The notes below the pieces were generated by a model that was not told the origin of the DNA, searched no databases, and was given only the letters and a program-made list of their open reading frames with translations. Of a stretch of 64,000 nt of DNA, positions 32,560 to 44,716 are shown in pieces; the stretch's first letter is position 1, and each line of letters begins with the position of its first letter. Origin of the DNA: Symbiodinium sp. CCMP2592 (lineage: Eukaryota > Sar > Dinophyceae > Suessiales > Symbiodiniaceae); the NCBI GenBank assembly GCA_905221615.1, contig CAJNDT010003224.1:690863-754862 (forward strand). The letters are read 5' to 3'. A program made the translations under genes and the position numbers.

Positions 32560-33979
32560 ACTGCTGCTTCGGTCATGTTGGTGATCTCAGGCTGCGAGCT
32601 TGCGACTAGCTCAGGGGATGCAAGCGGGCTGCGGATGGATGGTGCTTGGCCGCAGGTTGGGAGAACTTGTCACGCCCTTTAGCGACGCAAGGAATAGCAT
32701 TGTGCACCTATTGTGCTCACGACTGCGGTGTGCCTAGCCTAGCCTGTCTCGGCGTTATTTGCAAGCCCAGAAAAGTTAGACTTAGACTCGGGTTGTAGGC
32801 CTTACAGGCCCTAAACTTTCATAGAACCTCGACGACTGACGACTGGCATGTGTTCAGTTGTGCATCCTTTAGAGAGGCCCTTCATAGGTGCAAGGAAAAC
32901 ACCAAGCCTGGCTTTACAAGCTGTCGCAACATCCCTGTAACAGTGCATCCTACCCCGAGGGTCCATGTCATCCATGTGCTCATATAGTAGATCCTATAGA
33001 TCCTAGAGTACCTATATGGAAGCCCCTCCTCAGGATTGCAGTGGACATGCTATATGCATGTAGGTACAAGAACCCTTCGATATAACACAAATACGCAAGC
33101 TTCCCAGATCCGGCCTGGTTCTGCAGATGCTGGACCACCGTCATGCTATGACGCTTGAACTCCTGAACTGTTCTGCGTGACTGTTCTGGGGTTTTGCGGG
33201 CTTCAGGGTGTAGGGCCCTAAGTTTAGGGTTTCGGATGTAGGCTTTCGGCCGTAAATGTTGCTCTCTCACCAAGGTGCTACCTAAAACTTGGAATGAGGA
33301 TGAGGATAACTTGGCATTGCATGTTGAATGCGGAAACGAAACCCCAAACCCTAAGAGCGTACACCTCATACCCCAACTCAAAGCCCGAATAGCGTGAACC
33401 CACAACACTGCAACTCTGAACGCGGCGTGGGACGTGGCTTTCAGGGGACAGGGCAGAGTCGCGAAGTAGGGTGGGTGGTCACTGGTGTTTCACTAGGTAA
33501 TCGGAACCCGCTTAGGAAGGCATCTTAATGGATGTTGCCTTTAAAGGCCACCTCCGGCCAGGATGAGGCTGCTTGAAACTGGCAGTATGACGACTGAAGG
33601 CTTAATTTCTTGGGGCCCAGCAAGAAGGCTTGACAAATTCGTCTGGCGCTTTAGGCTAGATTTTGCTGTACATGGCGATGCTTGAAATTGATCGAGCTTA
33701 TTTCAACTGCTTGGCCCGCTTACAACGTAGTTGTTGAGTCTTCTGAACCTAGTCGGAGGCCTGAGCACAAATATTGACGCCAAAATCAAAGGTCAAGAAG
33801 CCCACCCCAAACCAGATGATAGACACAATCCCGTAGAATCCACTACGGAGACATACCAAGGTTTCCGCAATTGGGGTAGTGAAGAAAATTCAGGATTTTG
33901 TCTCCAGTTGAACACTAAAGTCGACTGGCAGCATGAAAACAAAAACAATACGACTCTAAAGCCAAACACCCTCAGCTCC
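32560..33979. other. spacer
   Basis: No exon supported. An in-frame ATG at about 32,579 (MTEAAVVVAAALSWG) lies just upstream of the 31,586-32,540 frame but in another frame, which could mark an upstream exon. Otherwise nothing clear. Confidence 0.35.
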
Positions 33980-34140
33980 ATATAGGACCCATATAATTTA
34001 GAGCCTTCAAACACGGCTTTAAGACCCCCCGTCGAAAATCCCGACACTGCTAATGGAAGCTTAGCATCAGCCAGTTCGCCACCCTGTGCCGCAATCGAGT
34101 CTCGCAGGACCTGGTCGTAACATGTCCGACCAGGGTCGTC
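33980..34140 (-). CDS. exon candidate
   Basis: The frame reads TCYDQVLRDSIAAQGGELAD, then AKLPLAVSGFSTGGLKAVFE and GSKLYGSYM, a helix-rich natural composition. A second minus frame above it (34,156-34,300) may be the preceding exon. Splice sites not verified. Confidence 0.4.
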
Positions 34141-37100
34141 TACTCTTGGAAGCACTTAAGAAATTTCAGAAACCCGGACATCCTGAACACTAACGAGCAG
34201 GTCGGAGGAAACATATTCGTGCTTTGGAGCAGCTATAATGAGAATCTGGCTGTTTCGGCTGCATGTTGAACTAGGCCTAGTACCTAGCCACTTCAACAGA
34301 ACCCTCAATGATTGAAGACTACAGTTGCAGGAGGGAGCTGCATGTGCTTCTTTCAATACGGCTGCTTGGGGTTGAGGGCTCAGCCTGGATGAGGGTTCAG
34401 GAGTTTAGGGTTTAGGGTTTATGTTTAGGGGAGCCAGGTTTTAGTACTGAGAGCTGGCACTCTCTTGGCATACTGTAGCCCAAGAGTGAAGGAGAACGAG
34501 AACTAGATCGGGATCTTTTCTCATAAGCTCCATTCTAAAAAGTCCTGTCTGAGGGCAAGAAACAGAAATGAAACTAAACACCGTCCCATACTGCACTGAA
34601 GCTTGAAGTCCTGAACCCTGAGACCCTACACCCTAGACTCAATCTCACCTGAATCCCGTGCCATAGAACACCCAATCTAAACCCCAAAACCTCAAAAGGG
34701 ACTTAATTGCTGGGTATATCGGGCGGTCTTGATGTAAGTGGCTGAAGAATGCATAGCAGGTCCCCTTGAAGTCCCCATATGAGGTCATATCGCTTAGGCT
34801 CGGCCCCACACATCGAGCTCAGCACGCTGGCTGTTGCGCGATTGGCTCGCCTGCGGCTTCAAGCTTTAGGATTTGGGCGGTGTAGGTGAGGTTGAGAACC
34901 CTAAACCCTTAGTTTGCTTAGTGTTTAGAGTGCGTAAAGGTGGTCGGATTAGGGTTCGACTGGGGTTGATAGGTCTCCGAACTTAGAATCCGATGTCGCG
35001 CAAGTTTGATTTACCTCATCCCGTCCGTTGGGACCGTTGGGATGATTGGTGGGTTGTGGCCTATACAGATCTGCCGAAGTCGTAGTTTAACGTGTTGGAT
35101 TGGTAGCTGTTCTCTACGGCCTGCATGTAGAACTCTTAGGCTACCAACGGTTACAAAGCACGCCCTACAAGCACTGAAGCGGAGGAGGGGATAAAGCTAA
35201 CAAGCTTGCTACCATGCTACTGTGAGTCCTTGTACCTGTGGTGTATACTTTGGCCCCAAGGGTGCTGTGTAGCATCTCCTTTCGGACCTGGATAATTGTA
35301 TACTTTACAAGAGCACGGACCTTTAGGGCAGCTCATAAACGGAAACCCTCGAACTTGTCACCGGGTCGAGCAAGTCAGTAACCACGTAGCCGGCACATTG
35401 ACAGAGAGCATCCACATGAACTGAGACCTTCCCAAGGACACAGACCCTCAACTGAATCCAAAGCCCTCCACAACCCGGGAGAGTTTGGGCCCACAAAACT
35501 GAGCGACAGTGATGCGATTTTGGGGGAGTTGAAAGTTTTTCGAAATACATGCAACGAGTAGATACATGCCACTTCATCCTATCTCCCTGGATACCTTAAT
35601 GAGTCTGTAAGTAAGAATCGAACGGAAGCCCTATTAATTGGAAACAGTCAAACCGAATCAAACCTGTCCAGAGGCGATGTGCAGTTCATGCGATACCTCC
35701 ACCACCAAAGCACCTCAGACAGTTGCCTGAACCCTCCAAATCACCCAGTAAGTCTGTATGGGCCAGTACTATGAAAAGTGGTGTGTCAAGCCAAACCTGT
35801 CGCCGAAAAAAAACCAGTGACAATGAGAACGAGCAGAGCTGCTTGTCCTACTAGAGCTAAATCGCATCTGTCTGACCCCTAAACTCCCCTCTAGAGGACC
35901 CGTGACAGGGTACCTGCTTTTTTTTTGCGGGGAGCTTGTGGGCCTTTCGCAACCCTACACCCAGCGCAGTCCTGCTGCTGCAACTCCGACAGCCATTGGG
36001 CCTGGGGTACTTCTTAGAGTTTAGGGTTGTGGGTCTAGTTTGTTTCAACTCCAAAGCAGTGGACCGCGGGAGAGCCGCAGTTCGGGAATTTGGGATTTGG
36101 GCTGCTACAGCTCGGCGCACGCATGTGGGGTGACAGTTGCCGGTGTTTGGAATACGAGGGATCAAGGTTTAGAGTTAGAGTATGTGTGCATGGAGATCAG
36201 GTGAACACTGCAGAGATTTTACAGTTGAGCATAGCGTGTACACTTCCCTGAACCGTCCAAGTAGTCCATCAAACTCTCCGGTAAACCCTATACAGCCACC
36301 CGACATGCCTATTTAGCCCTGACGGGAACCCTCTAAAGGTACGCCATATGTTGAGGACCGCCGATCCTTCTGCAGAACTTCTGCCCCTGCCACGACCCAC
36401 GAACACGGACGACTTAGATCGTGCCTTTGAAAAAAGAAGGGTCACTGAACTTAGTAGGAAGCTTCAGAAGATGTTGTAAGCTCATGAATTATAGATATAG
36501 TTGTATGCACTTGTAGCAACAAATATGAGACTTATTACCCTACTGATTAAGTCCGCTCATCCTCCAAGTAGATTGTTAGCTCTGCATGTTTCCTATCTGG
36601 AAAATTCAATTTTCTCGAATTTTCCCTGACGAACCTTCGTCTTGCGGCCACTGGCTGGGATGTTATAAAATATATTGGACCCTCAAAAGCAGGGTAGGGC
36701 ACGACCGTCGCAGTACATCCTAGAAAGGCACAATGCAAGCCAGGACTCGTAGGCCATGACAGTGGTATCCACATCGTTAAGAGCGAGGGCGGCAGGAGAT
36801 CCGAAGCCGCCGGGACTGGCAACCCCTGATTGTCAGGTGTTCTGCAAGGTTCCTTTCACTAGGTGTCGATTTCATCAGCCCCCAAAACTATCTATGACTA
36901 GGGCTCTATATTACTCAATCAGGCAAATTAAGCACTATCCCAAATCGATACCTAGTTCGGGGTTCGTCTATGTGTTTATTACTCCAATACAGGGGCCGCA
37001 ATCATGAACATGCGGAAGGTGGGCATATTATCATAGTACAAAATTGTTGGGACTATGAGGGGATGTTGCTAAGAAATACACAGGCCTATCTATTCCATAG

Positions 37101-37201
37101 TCCCTTACCCTGTTCCCAAATCTCTGAAACTCAAGAGGGGCCCAAGCTTGAAATCCTCCCTCTCTAAGCCCTCAGCCAAGCCCTAACACTGAAAACATTG
37201 G

Positions 37202-37320
37202 CCTATGATTTAGAAGCTGCCCCCACCCTGTAATAGTGGTATACATAATCGGAATATAATAGGGCCCTACTATAATCCTTATCGTCACTATTAGAGGGTG
37301 GGGGCAGCTTCACCTATGAT
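37202..37320. mobile_element. MITE-like element, family 3, with 8-bp target duplication
   Basis: The 8-bp direct repeat CCTATGAT at 37,202-37,209 and 37,313-37,320 flanks a 103-bp foldback. Its 17-bp arms, gaagctgcccccaccct (37,213-37,229) and the exact reverse complement (37,295-37,311), are perfect, and the interior is nearly palindromic around agggccct. An 8-bp duplication is typical of hAT- or Merlin-type insertion. Confidence 0.85.
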
Positions 37321-37457
37321 GTAAACACTCAAACGACAACGATTTAATTTACCTAACCACAAAACATGAATCCTGGATCCAATCTGAAACCACTAAACCC
37401 TACTACTACAAACCCTTAATCCTTGTCAAGCCTTGTCGAAACCTGTAGAACCTATGA

Positions 37458-37558
37458 GGGAGTTTCCGAAAATAGGGGACCCTAATATGATACCCTAAAT
37501 AGTAGGATCCTTCTATAAGGACCCCAACATAAGGTACCCCTAATTTTCGGAATCTCCC
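37458..37558. mobile_element. MITE-like foldback element, family 1, copy b
   Basis: 101 bp between gggagtttccga and tcggaatctccc (11 of 12 matched). It shares ggggaccctaatat, aaatagtaggatcctt and ataaggaccccaaca with the copy at 28,519-28,628. Confidence 0.85.
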
Positions 37559-38365
37559 ATGAGCCAGAAAGCCTAGACTCCAAAACGCTAGACTCTGCTT
37601 CAAGGATGAGGGAACCTTGTAAGCGGGGTTATGTAAGGCCCCCGGCCGGTGAAGCAGCCACAACTGCAAGTACTTATAGGCCTGCTTATTAAGTCCCCTT
37701 AGCCCTAGCAGCTCCCTACAGAACTCTAATACAAAACACTGAGAAACCCTCAAAGACACCCTTATGGAAACACTTACTTATAGGATCCTTAAGGGAGGGT
37801 GGTTCAAGGGGGGAGGGTATAAGGAATCCTTAGGGGACTGTAAGGGAACCGTAGGGAGTACTAGGGAGGATAATTAGGCTATATACCCCCCTTGCACCCC
37901 CCTCCCTTAAGGACACTACAACTTACCCAAGCTCCTCAAGAAAGCATTATCAAAACCATTGCCCTGCTTCATAGGCCCCGTGATCCTCCCACAGTTCCGC
38001 GCGCCTCGCGATCCTTTGGGGCTCAATGGCCTCCGCGGATCCATGGCTCCGCCAGCGGCTTTGGATGGCGAGGCTCGGCAAGCTAGTTTCTTGTGGCGTT
38101 TGAGGTTAGGGCTTAGGGGCTTGTAGGGGTGTAGGGTTTGAAGAATAGGGTATAGCGTTGGTTGCCTCGCATAGTGTCGGTCGTGCATATAATGTTTATG
38201 GTGTTTTTTTGCGGTGTGCTTCGGATGTTGTCGTGGCGGGGCGGTGCGGTGCAGCGATCTTTCTGTGCTGGAGATGTATGTCGGCAAGAATTGAGGGCGC
38301 AGGGAGCGCAAGGCTGAAACAGAGATCCACACTGCAAACTATCACACTTTCTCAAACTCTACTTG

Positions 38366-38510
38366 TACCTGCCCAGACGTAGAGTGCTGGTCGAACCCGC
38401 GGCACTCGGGGCATGTAATGATTTTGGGCATCAGACACTTGCATCCTGCTACCGCGAAGCCTGAAGCTAGAAAGAACAGATCCGTAAGTGCACTTAGGTT
38501 CATGTGGGAG
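38366..38510 (-). CDS. exon candidate with Cys-rich motif
   Basis: The frame reads LTDLFFLASGFAVAGCKCLM, then PKIITCPECRGFDQHSTSG, ending at a GTACAAG donor. CxC followed by CPEC resembles half of a zinc ribbon, but the second pair is not visible here. Candidate only. Confidence 0.4.
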
Positions 38511-38929
38511 GCTGAATCAAGTACGGTCCGTCTGCGGGTCCCTATGCTTAGTGTGGAGGGGCACAAAAACACTTTAAGAAGGCAAGATGTCCCCAAATAC
38601 GACCCCCTAAGGCTCCAAACCTCCAGACCGAAACCGCCTATGTCCAGGCTTCACTAAGACCTAAAAGCGTACTCCTTGGGGCTTGCGGCCTCACCGCTCC
38701 TTGAGAGTCACACGCTGCATCTTTACATCCCTCAGCATAGAACTCACTCGCTCGGTCGTCTCACGGGTCACTCGGCCTTTAAGGTCTTAATCGTGCCTTA
38801 TAGATCTTTACTTGCAAACGCCTTAACTTTGGCAACAGGATTTATGGCTGCAATAGAAGACCGAATCATTCGAAGAATTGGAAATACTATCTTGCTGCTT
38901 CCGGATTCTCGCCAGGCTAGCCTGTAACT

Positions 38930-39960
38930 ATATGATCACACCGTAAATAGTCTCAAAGGCCCTCGATTAGTGTGGAGTGTTTAGGATACAGAGTCGGGTA
39001 TGCAGGTAACAGCACCGAGGCTCGTGGGGTGTTGTGTTTTAAGGGCTCCTTTTGGGCGGCAACTTAAGCGGGGAACGCCTACCAGCGGGGATGGGGCGTA
39101 CCTAGAGGCTCGGACCGGGTCCGATTTTCACAGGGGTCATTTTTGAAGACTGCGGAGTGGTCCACTTTGCATGTTCATAGCGAAATCCATACCGAAATGA
39201 GGAACCGTGGATCGAAGGTTTTTGTTTTGCGAAGCCTTGATATGAAGTCGTGCATCATGGTTTGGAGAAGCTGTTCTTTTAAAGGTTTCCATGCGAAGAG
39301 GGCCTTGTGTTACCGTGCGGGCCAATGCAAAGTCTTTGCTGCAAAAATCTTGAACAGGCTGGCTGGCCTTGTGAGCTTCCTTGATAAATCGACCAACATG
39401 TCTGTAGGGTTGGCACTGGACGTTGTTAAAGCAAAGCAAGCGTGTGTCATGCACAGGATGTCTGGGAATCACTCAGAGTCGACCTGCTCATAAAAAGGGC
39501 TGTGGTGAAACCATAGACAAAGGGTTTAGATCGAAGTGTACACCACACAGGTAAGACAATCCACTTGTGTTTCAAGTGCATGCAGTGCAAATGCATCGGC
39601 ACGCAAACAAGGGCTGAAATGCAGATGCACAGCAATGAACTGCCTAGATCAGATCGTTCACAAGGAGGAATTGCAGCAGTGTTGCAGAGACAGAGAGCCA
39701 GCCAGGCAACAGGACGTGCACAGCAAGTGCCATGCAGAGACAGAGCAACTGCAGATCAAGCTCATTGCACAGGTTTATATTATATGTGTCCAAGCACATT
39801 CACATGTCAACTGCAGTTTAATGCTAAGGACCACGACTGCCGGGGCTTTATTATATTGCCACCAGGGACCGAGGGCAGATCAAGTGCCAGCCAAAAACGT
39901 TTCAAGTGCAGCTGAAGGGCGAGTATCAATCATGGCATTGGTTCAGGAAACACAAGCAAA
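38930..39960. other. unresolved stretch with CAAGTGCA-rich sequence
   Basis: Both strands are open around 39,140-39,490 and neither frame has recognisable features. 39,560-39,960 is rich in aagtgca/catgca words that look like decayed versions of the satellite that follows. A splice-like motif pair lies at 39,061-39,103 (see findings). Confidence 0.35.
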
Positions 39961-40059
39961 GCACAACTGATCCAGCGTGATTGAAACGCTTTTCAAGGGC
40001 AATTCAATGGTAAGTATGTTTCCGTTGTTTAACAGCGAAACCCAAACCAAATACAGATC

Positions 40060-41405
40060 AAGCGCATTTCAAGCGCATTTCAAGCGCATTTCAAGGGTAG
40101 GGAGGCTTGCCAGGCCTTGGAGGAATGCAAGGAGCAGCGCGTTTCAAGCGCATTTCAATAGTAAGGTGGATTCCATAAAAGAAGAGGAGGTCCCAAAGCA
40201 AATGCAGATCCAGTGCCTTTGAAGCGCAGTTCAATTGCATTTCCAAAGAGAAGGATTCCGTGCTTTAACAGCGAAACCCAAACCAAACACAGATCAAGCG
40301 CAGATCAAGCGCATTTCAAGCGCATTTCAAGGGTAGGGAGGCTTGCCAGGCCTTGGAGGAATGCAAGGAGCAGCGCGTTTCAAGCGCATTTCAAGCGCAT
40401 TTCAAGCGCATTTCAAGCGCATTTCAAGCGCATTCCACTAGTAACGTGGATTCCATAAAATAAGAGGAGGTCCCAAAGCAAGCGCAGTTGAATTGCATTT
40501 CCAAAGAGAAGGATTCCGTGGTTTATCACCGAAACCCAAACCAAATACAGATCAAGCGCATTTCAAGGGCATTTCAAGCGCATTTCAAGGGTAGGGAGGC
40601 TTGCCAGGCCTTCGAGGAAAGCGCATTTCAAGCGCATTTCAAGCGCATTTCAATAGTAAGGTGGATTCCATAAAAGAAGAGGAGGTCCCAAAGCAAATGC
40701 AGATCCAGTGCCTTTCAAGCGCAGTTCAATTGCATTTCCAAAGAAAAGGCTTCCGTGGTTTAGCAGCGAAACCCAAACCAAACACAGATCAAGCGCATTT
40801 CAAGCGCATTTCAAGGGTAGGGAGGCTTGCCAGGCCTTCGAGGAAAGCAAGGAGCAGCGCATTTCAAGCGCATTTCAAGCGCATTTCAAGCGCATTTCAC
40901 TAGTAACGTGGATTCCATAAAATAAGAGGAGGTCCCAAAGCAAGCGCATTTCCATTGCATTTCCAAAGAGAAGGATTCCGTGGTTTATCACCGAAACCCA
41001 AACCAAATACAGATCAAGCGCATTTCAAGCGCATTTCAAGCGCATTTCAAGGGTAGGGAGGCTTGCCAGGCCTTCGAGGAAAGCGCATTTCAAGCGCATT
41101 TCAAGCGCATTTCAAGCGCATTTCAAGCGCATTTCAATAGTAAGGTGGATTCCATAAAAGAAGAGGAGGTCCCAAAGCAAATGCAGATCCAGTGCCTTTC
41201 AAGCGCAGTTCAATTGCATTTCCAAAGTGAAGGATTCCGTGGTTTAGCAGAGAAACCCAAACCAAACACAGATCAAGCGCATTTCAAGCGCATTTCAAGC
41301 GCATTTCAAGGGTAGGGAGGCTTGCCAGGCCTTCGAGGAAAGCAAGGAGCAGCGCATTTCAAGCGCATTTCAAGCGCATTTCAAGCGCATTTCAATAGTA
41401 AGGTG
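40060..41405. repeat. nested satellite: 11-bp units inside alternating 226-259-bp units
   Basis: Arrays of the 11-mer gcgcatttcaa (two to six copies each) alternate with a unique core. The core marker gggtagggaggcttgccagg occurs at 40,095, 40,331, 40,589, 40,815, 41,051 and 41,310 (spacings 236, 258, 226, 236, 259). Linkers alternate between type A (...agtaaggtggattcc...agatccagtgcc) and type B (...agtaacgtggattcc, lacking the agatccagtgcc part), giving a higher-order dimer of about 460-495 bp. Confidence 0.95.
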
Positions 41406-41566
41406 TGCCAAAACCAAAAACAGATCAAGGGCACTTCAAGTGCGTTTCCGACACATTTCAATGATAACCAGGATGCCATAGGTAAACGAAACGAAAAGCA
41501 CATACAGATGAAGTGCACGCCTTACGTTCTTCAAACACATTGGATGGCAGCAAGGATTGCACACAC

Positions 41567-41568
41567 AC

Positions 41569-41599
<31 letters not shown>

Positions 41600-41624
41600 C
41601 ACACACACACACACGCACACACTT
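41567..41624. repeat. compound (CA)n(CAGA)n microsatellite
   Basis: CA units, about seven CAGA units, then CA units again. Confidence 0.95.
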
Positions 41625-41704
41625 GCTTGAGTTGCCAAACAAATCACGGGGCATTGGGCAACAAAATATGTGTCAGTAATCAACCCTTCTCACTATTGTC
41701 ATGA

Positions 41705-42435
41705 GAAAAGCAAGCATTCCAAATCACAATTGTCATTTCAAACCCTGCATTCCCAGGTCCGGCGAGGTGTGCTTATTGAACTGTCGGAGTTAGCATTACA
41801 GATATGACTTGAACTAGAAAGAAACGCCCTGCGTGTGGTCGCAACGACCAATCCGACTGGAAGCAGCGCAGCTCTGGCAGTCTGGATCTCTGGGTGTCCT
41901 GCAATCCATGACAGTCGCAGCTCTATCGAATCGTATTTGTTCGGAACATGTTTGGAGTTTAAACCATAGGGGTTTAAGGAACAGGTTAAGGGGTTAGTCT
42001 AGTGTAGGGTTTGGAAATTACACGTTCAGGCTCCCTGACGATGACTGGACGGGCATGGGGTTCAAAACTACACACACTGCACTACTGCCTACTCGGGGCT
42101 TACCTATTCCAGCGGCAGCAAAAACAAACCAAAAAACTCATGCATTGCTAATGCCTAGGATGTGAAACCTGAGACTCAGAGTGCTATCAATGACGAATGA
42201 AATTGAGAAGCTTCTGAAATGAGCTGCAGCTCCAAGTTATAATTTCTTGAAAGGGCGATTGCTGGCTAACATCTACAAAAAGTATTATTCCGTATATGCT
42301 GGCTTGAATCATTGATTCCACATAGACTAGACTTTGATTTCAATAATTTTGACTACATTACGTATGTATACTAATACATTAGGTAGCCGACGCACATTTT
42401 CAACCTGGGCACTGCGGGAAAGTCGAGCGTCCGTG
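41705..42435. other. 3' flank of the methyltransferase gene
   Basis: No exon seen. It should hold the methyltransferase 3' UTR. One short telomere-like patch near 41,960-42,010 is the last of that type on this side of the boundary. Confidence 0.4.
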
Positions 42436-44716
42436 CTATGCGTGTGTCTCCTCGTCCTCCGAATCATCGAAGTCCAAAAGAACCTGCGAGTCGAACTCCG
42501 GTGTGTTGTACCTTCTCAGTGCCGGCACTTCAAGTGCACGACGGGGACCACGACCTGCCCTGCTGCTCTCATTAAGGGCACGGAGTCGTCCATAGCAGAC
42601 CAGCGTGGCCCAAAACGTCGCGGCGAAGCAGCTCGCTTCAAAAGCATTGCCAGCAAGATCTGCCAGCAGGCTCTGCGGGAAGTTTTCCAGTCGTGTGTCG
42701 TCCTCCGTGAACCATGCCCCTTGCAAGCGCAACGACTCCAATGGGAGCATGCACCGGCACTCCGATGTCAAGTACCGCTCGCCCTTTGGTGTCACGCACG
42801 GCGAGTGGTTCGTTAAGTGGGCAAACTTGTCCTGCGAGATGTCGACGACCTGAAGAGTCTCGCTTGGGAAGTTCCTCACGCCAAGCTTGAACAAAGTCCT
42901 GCGTTTTCGGGCCGTCATGCACTTGAGGTACGGCCGTGTCCGAGCTGCCCGGCGGAATTTCTTTAACCAGTCCTTGGTGACGATCTTCTCACGTTTCAGG
43001 GTCCGGGTGCCCGACGAGCATGTGCTGAGGTGGCTGAAACTTGTTGCCCGGCTTGATGCGAAGGATTGTCGCCGGAATTCTCCCACCAGTCTGTCCTGCG
43101 GCTGTGACTGAGTGTCCTGCGACTCCTCGACCTGTGAGTCTTGTCGTTCTGCCCGGCGACGACGAGCCCGTCGTGTTTGGAGCTGCTGCAACTTCTTGTT
43201 GTACTCCGTGGTGAACTTCGCCATATGCACGCACCTGCATCAGAACAGAATACAAGTAGAAAGTACTTATTGCATGAGTACACCTAGAAACACACCTGCG
43301 AACCTACATTTAGCACTACGTCCCTATTTTTCAATCAAGGCAGTACAACAAGCCGTGGCATGAAAGAAGTATCTTGAAGAAACCTGATCCTCCCGTCAGA
43401 CGCACCCAAGGACCTTAACTAAAACACATGTCCTGAATCAACTTCAAAACGAGAAAAACAACTGTACTGTATGTCGGTGGTAGGGGAGTAATGCAGCAGC
43501 AAATAAGCTCAATCTCACAGAACTACACCTGATTCGATGATGGCAAGGATGTGGGAAGCTACTACTCCTGCCAGAAACCAGAAAGATGAAGACGATACTC
43601 TGATACTCTGTCTTCAATTCTCCGAACTTACTGAGTAAAAAATCAGAACTACTACAATATCCCTGGAACCATGCTCCCTGCGAGGTGTACGAGGAACCAT
43701 TGCCATCTAAGCATGGGCCTCGAGTTGACCAGGTACTCCGACACCGAGATCTCCTTCAGACCCAGGAGTGTGTCCATGATGCTGTTCAGCATCTTTTGTA
43801 CTTCGTGTTCTGGAAGGAGTCCCTCGAAGATCCGGCGTGGAATGGCTGTCATCCACAGCCGCTTTCGACTTTGTGGAACACCGAACATTCGTGGGTCCAA
43901 CTCCCAGACATGCAGCAAACGATCTGTCTTTGTGCTGATCAAGTGTCCGACATGGTCCAGGTTGGAGGGTCCAGTGCTGCCGTCGGCGTTACGGGTCTTG
44001 GTCTTCAGTCCGGCGACGTTCTCAAACAAACAGAAATTCGGTCCGACGAGGCCCGTCGACTGCAGGTAGTGAACGATGCCCTGCAGCACGGAGCCAGTGC
44101 GAAGAGTGCCGTCGGCAACGCAGGATCTGTTGGCCGACGTGGACGACGACGGGTTCAGGACAGAACAATCCTGACATGGGAAGCCCGCCGTCATGACCGT
44201 ACAGCGTGGCATGCGCACGAACGTGTTCGTTTTCGAGTCCCAGATTTCCTTGTCATATTCCAGGTCCGTCGCGTTACAGAACATGCGCTCGATCTTCCTG
44301 TCCGTCGTCAAAAGGAACTGGCGTTTGGCGGGCTCCTTCTCGCAGGCGAACTTGTGAGTGAATGCCGGCGAGTCCAGCTCCCAGTGGAAACGTGCCCAGT
44401 CCCAGAACTGCTTCATGACCGTCGCAGCGATGTCCATCCCACTGCAGATCGACCCGTATTGTCCATCGAGGAGCGTGCTTTCACGCACCAAGTCCTGACA
44501 GTATGCCACGTCCTCGGGGTCGAGCCTCCTGACCCAGAGCCTGAACAAGTCCTTCGTGCGTGTTGCATGCGCCGGCAGGGTACGTGGAAAGTGTTGCAGG
44601 CTGTACTTCGGAATATGAACCTCGACTTGCTTCACCACTTCTGCAGTACGGCGATGGGGTCTGTCCGGCGTGGGTAAGTCCTCCGGCTGGAACTGCAACG
44701 CTCGCCGCAAAGCCAT
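42436..44716 (-). CDS. C5 cytosine DNA methyltransferase, two exons
   Basis: Exon 1 (44,716-43,656) starts MALRRALQFQPEDLPTPDRP. It carries motif I (YGSICSGMDIAATVM), motif IV with the catalytic Cys (TAGFPCQDCS), motif VI (FENVAGL) and motif VIII (GVPQSRKRLW). Exon 2 (43,234-42,436) carries a basic linker, a region comparable to motif IX (GERYLTSECRCMLPLESLRL then QG) and motif X (LLADLAGNAFEASCFAATF), ending in an acidic tail (DFDDSEDEE). The 421-nt GT-AG intron (43,235-43,655) joins the exons in exact phase 2. About 620 residues, all catalytic motifs intact. The order is the standard one, so it is a predicted active cytosine methyltransferase. No chromatin-reader domain is visible. Dcm-like enzymes inside retrotransposons are known in Symbiodinium (established), but no reverse transcriptase is seen next to this one. 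Confidence 0.9.

Larger units (their letters stand above)
34360..38365. other. spacer with weak exon candidates and foldback elements
   Basis: Weak minus-strand candidates: 35,341-35,500 (KVSVHVDALCQCAGYVVTDL) and 36,550-36,780 (PAFEGPIYFITSQPVAARRR). Neither has firm splice sites. Telomere-like runs at 34,395-34,435. Two foldback elements at 37,202-37,320 and 37,458-37,558. Confidence 0.35.

Noticed and set aside
40060..41405. CRISPR-like array
   Set aside because: Units are contiguous 11-mers without unique spacers, in a eukaryotic context and with no cas genes.
40000..41630. Repeated plus-strand frames with AFQAHFKRIS units
   Set aside because: The 11-bp satellite unit is not a multiple of three; frames open and close with unit number and have no codon signature.
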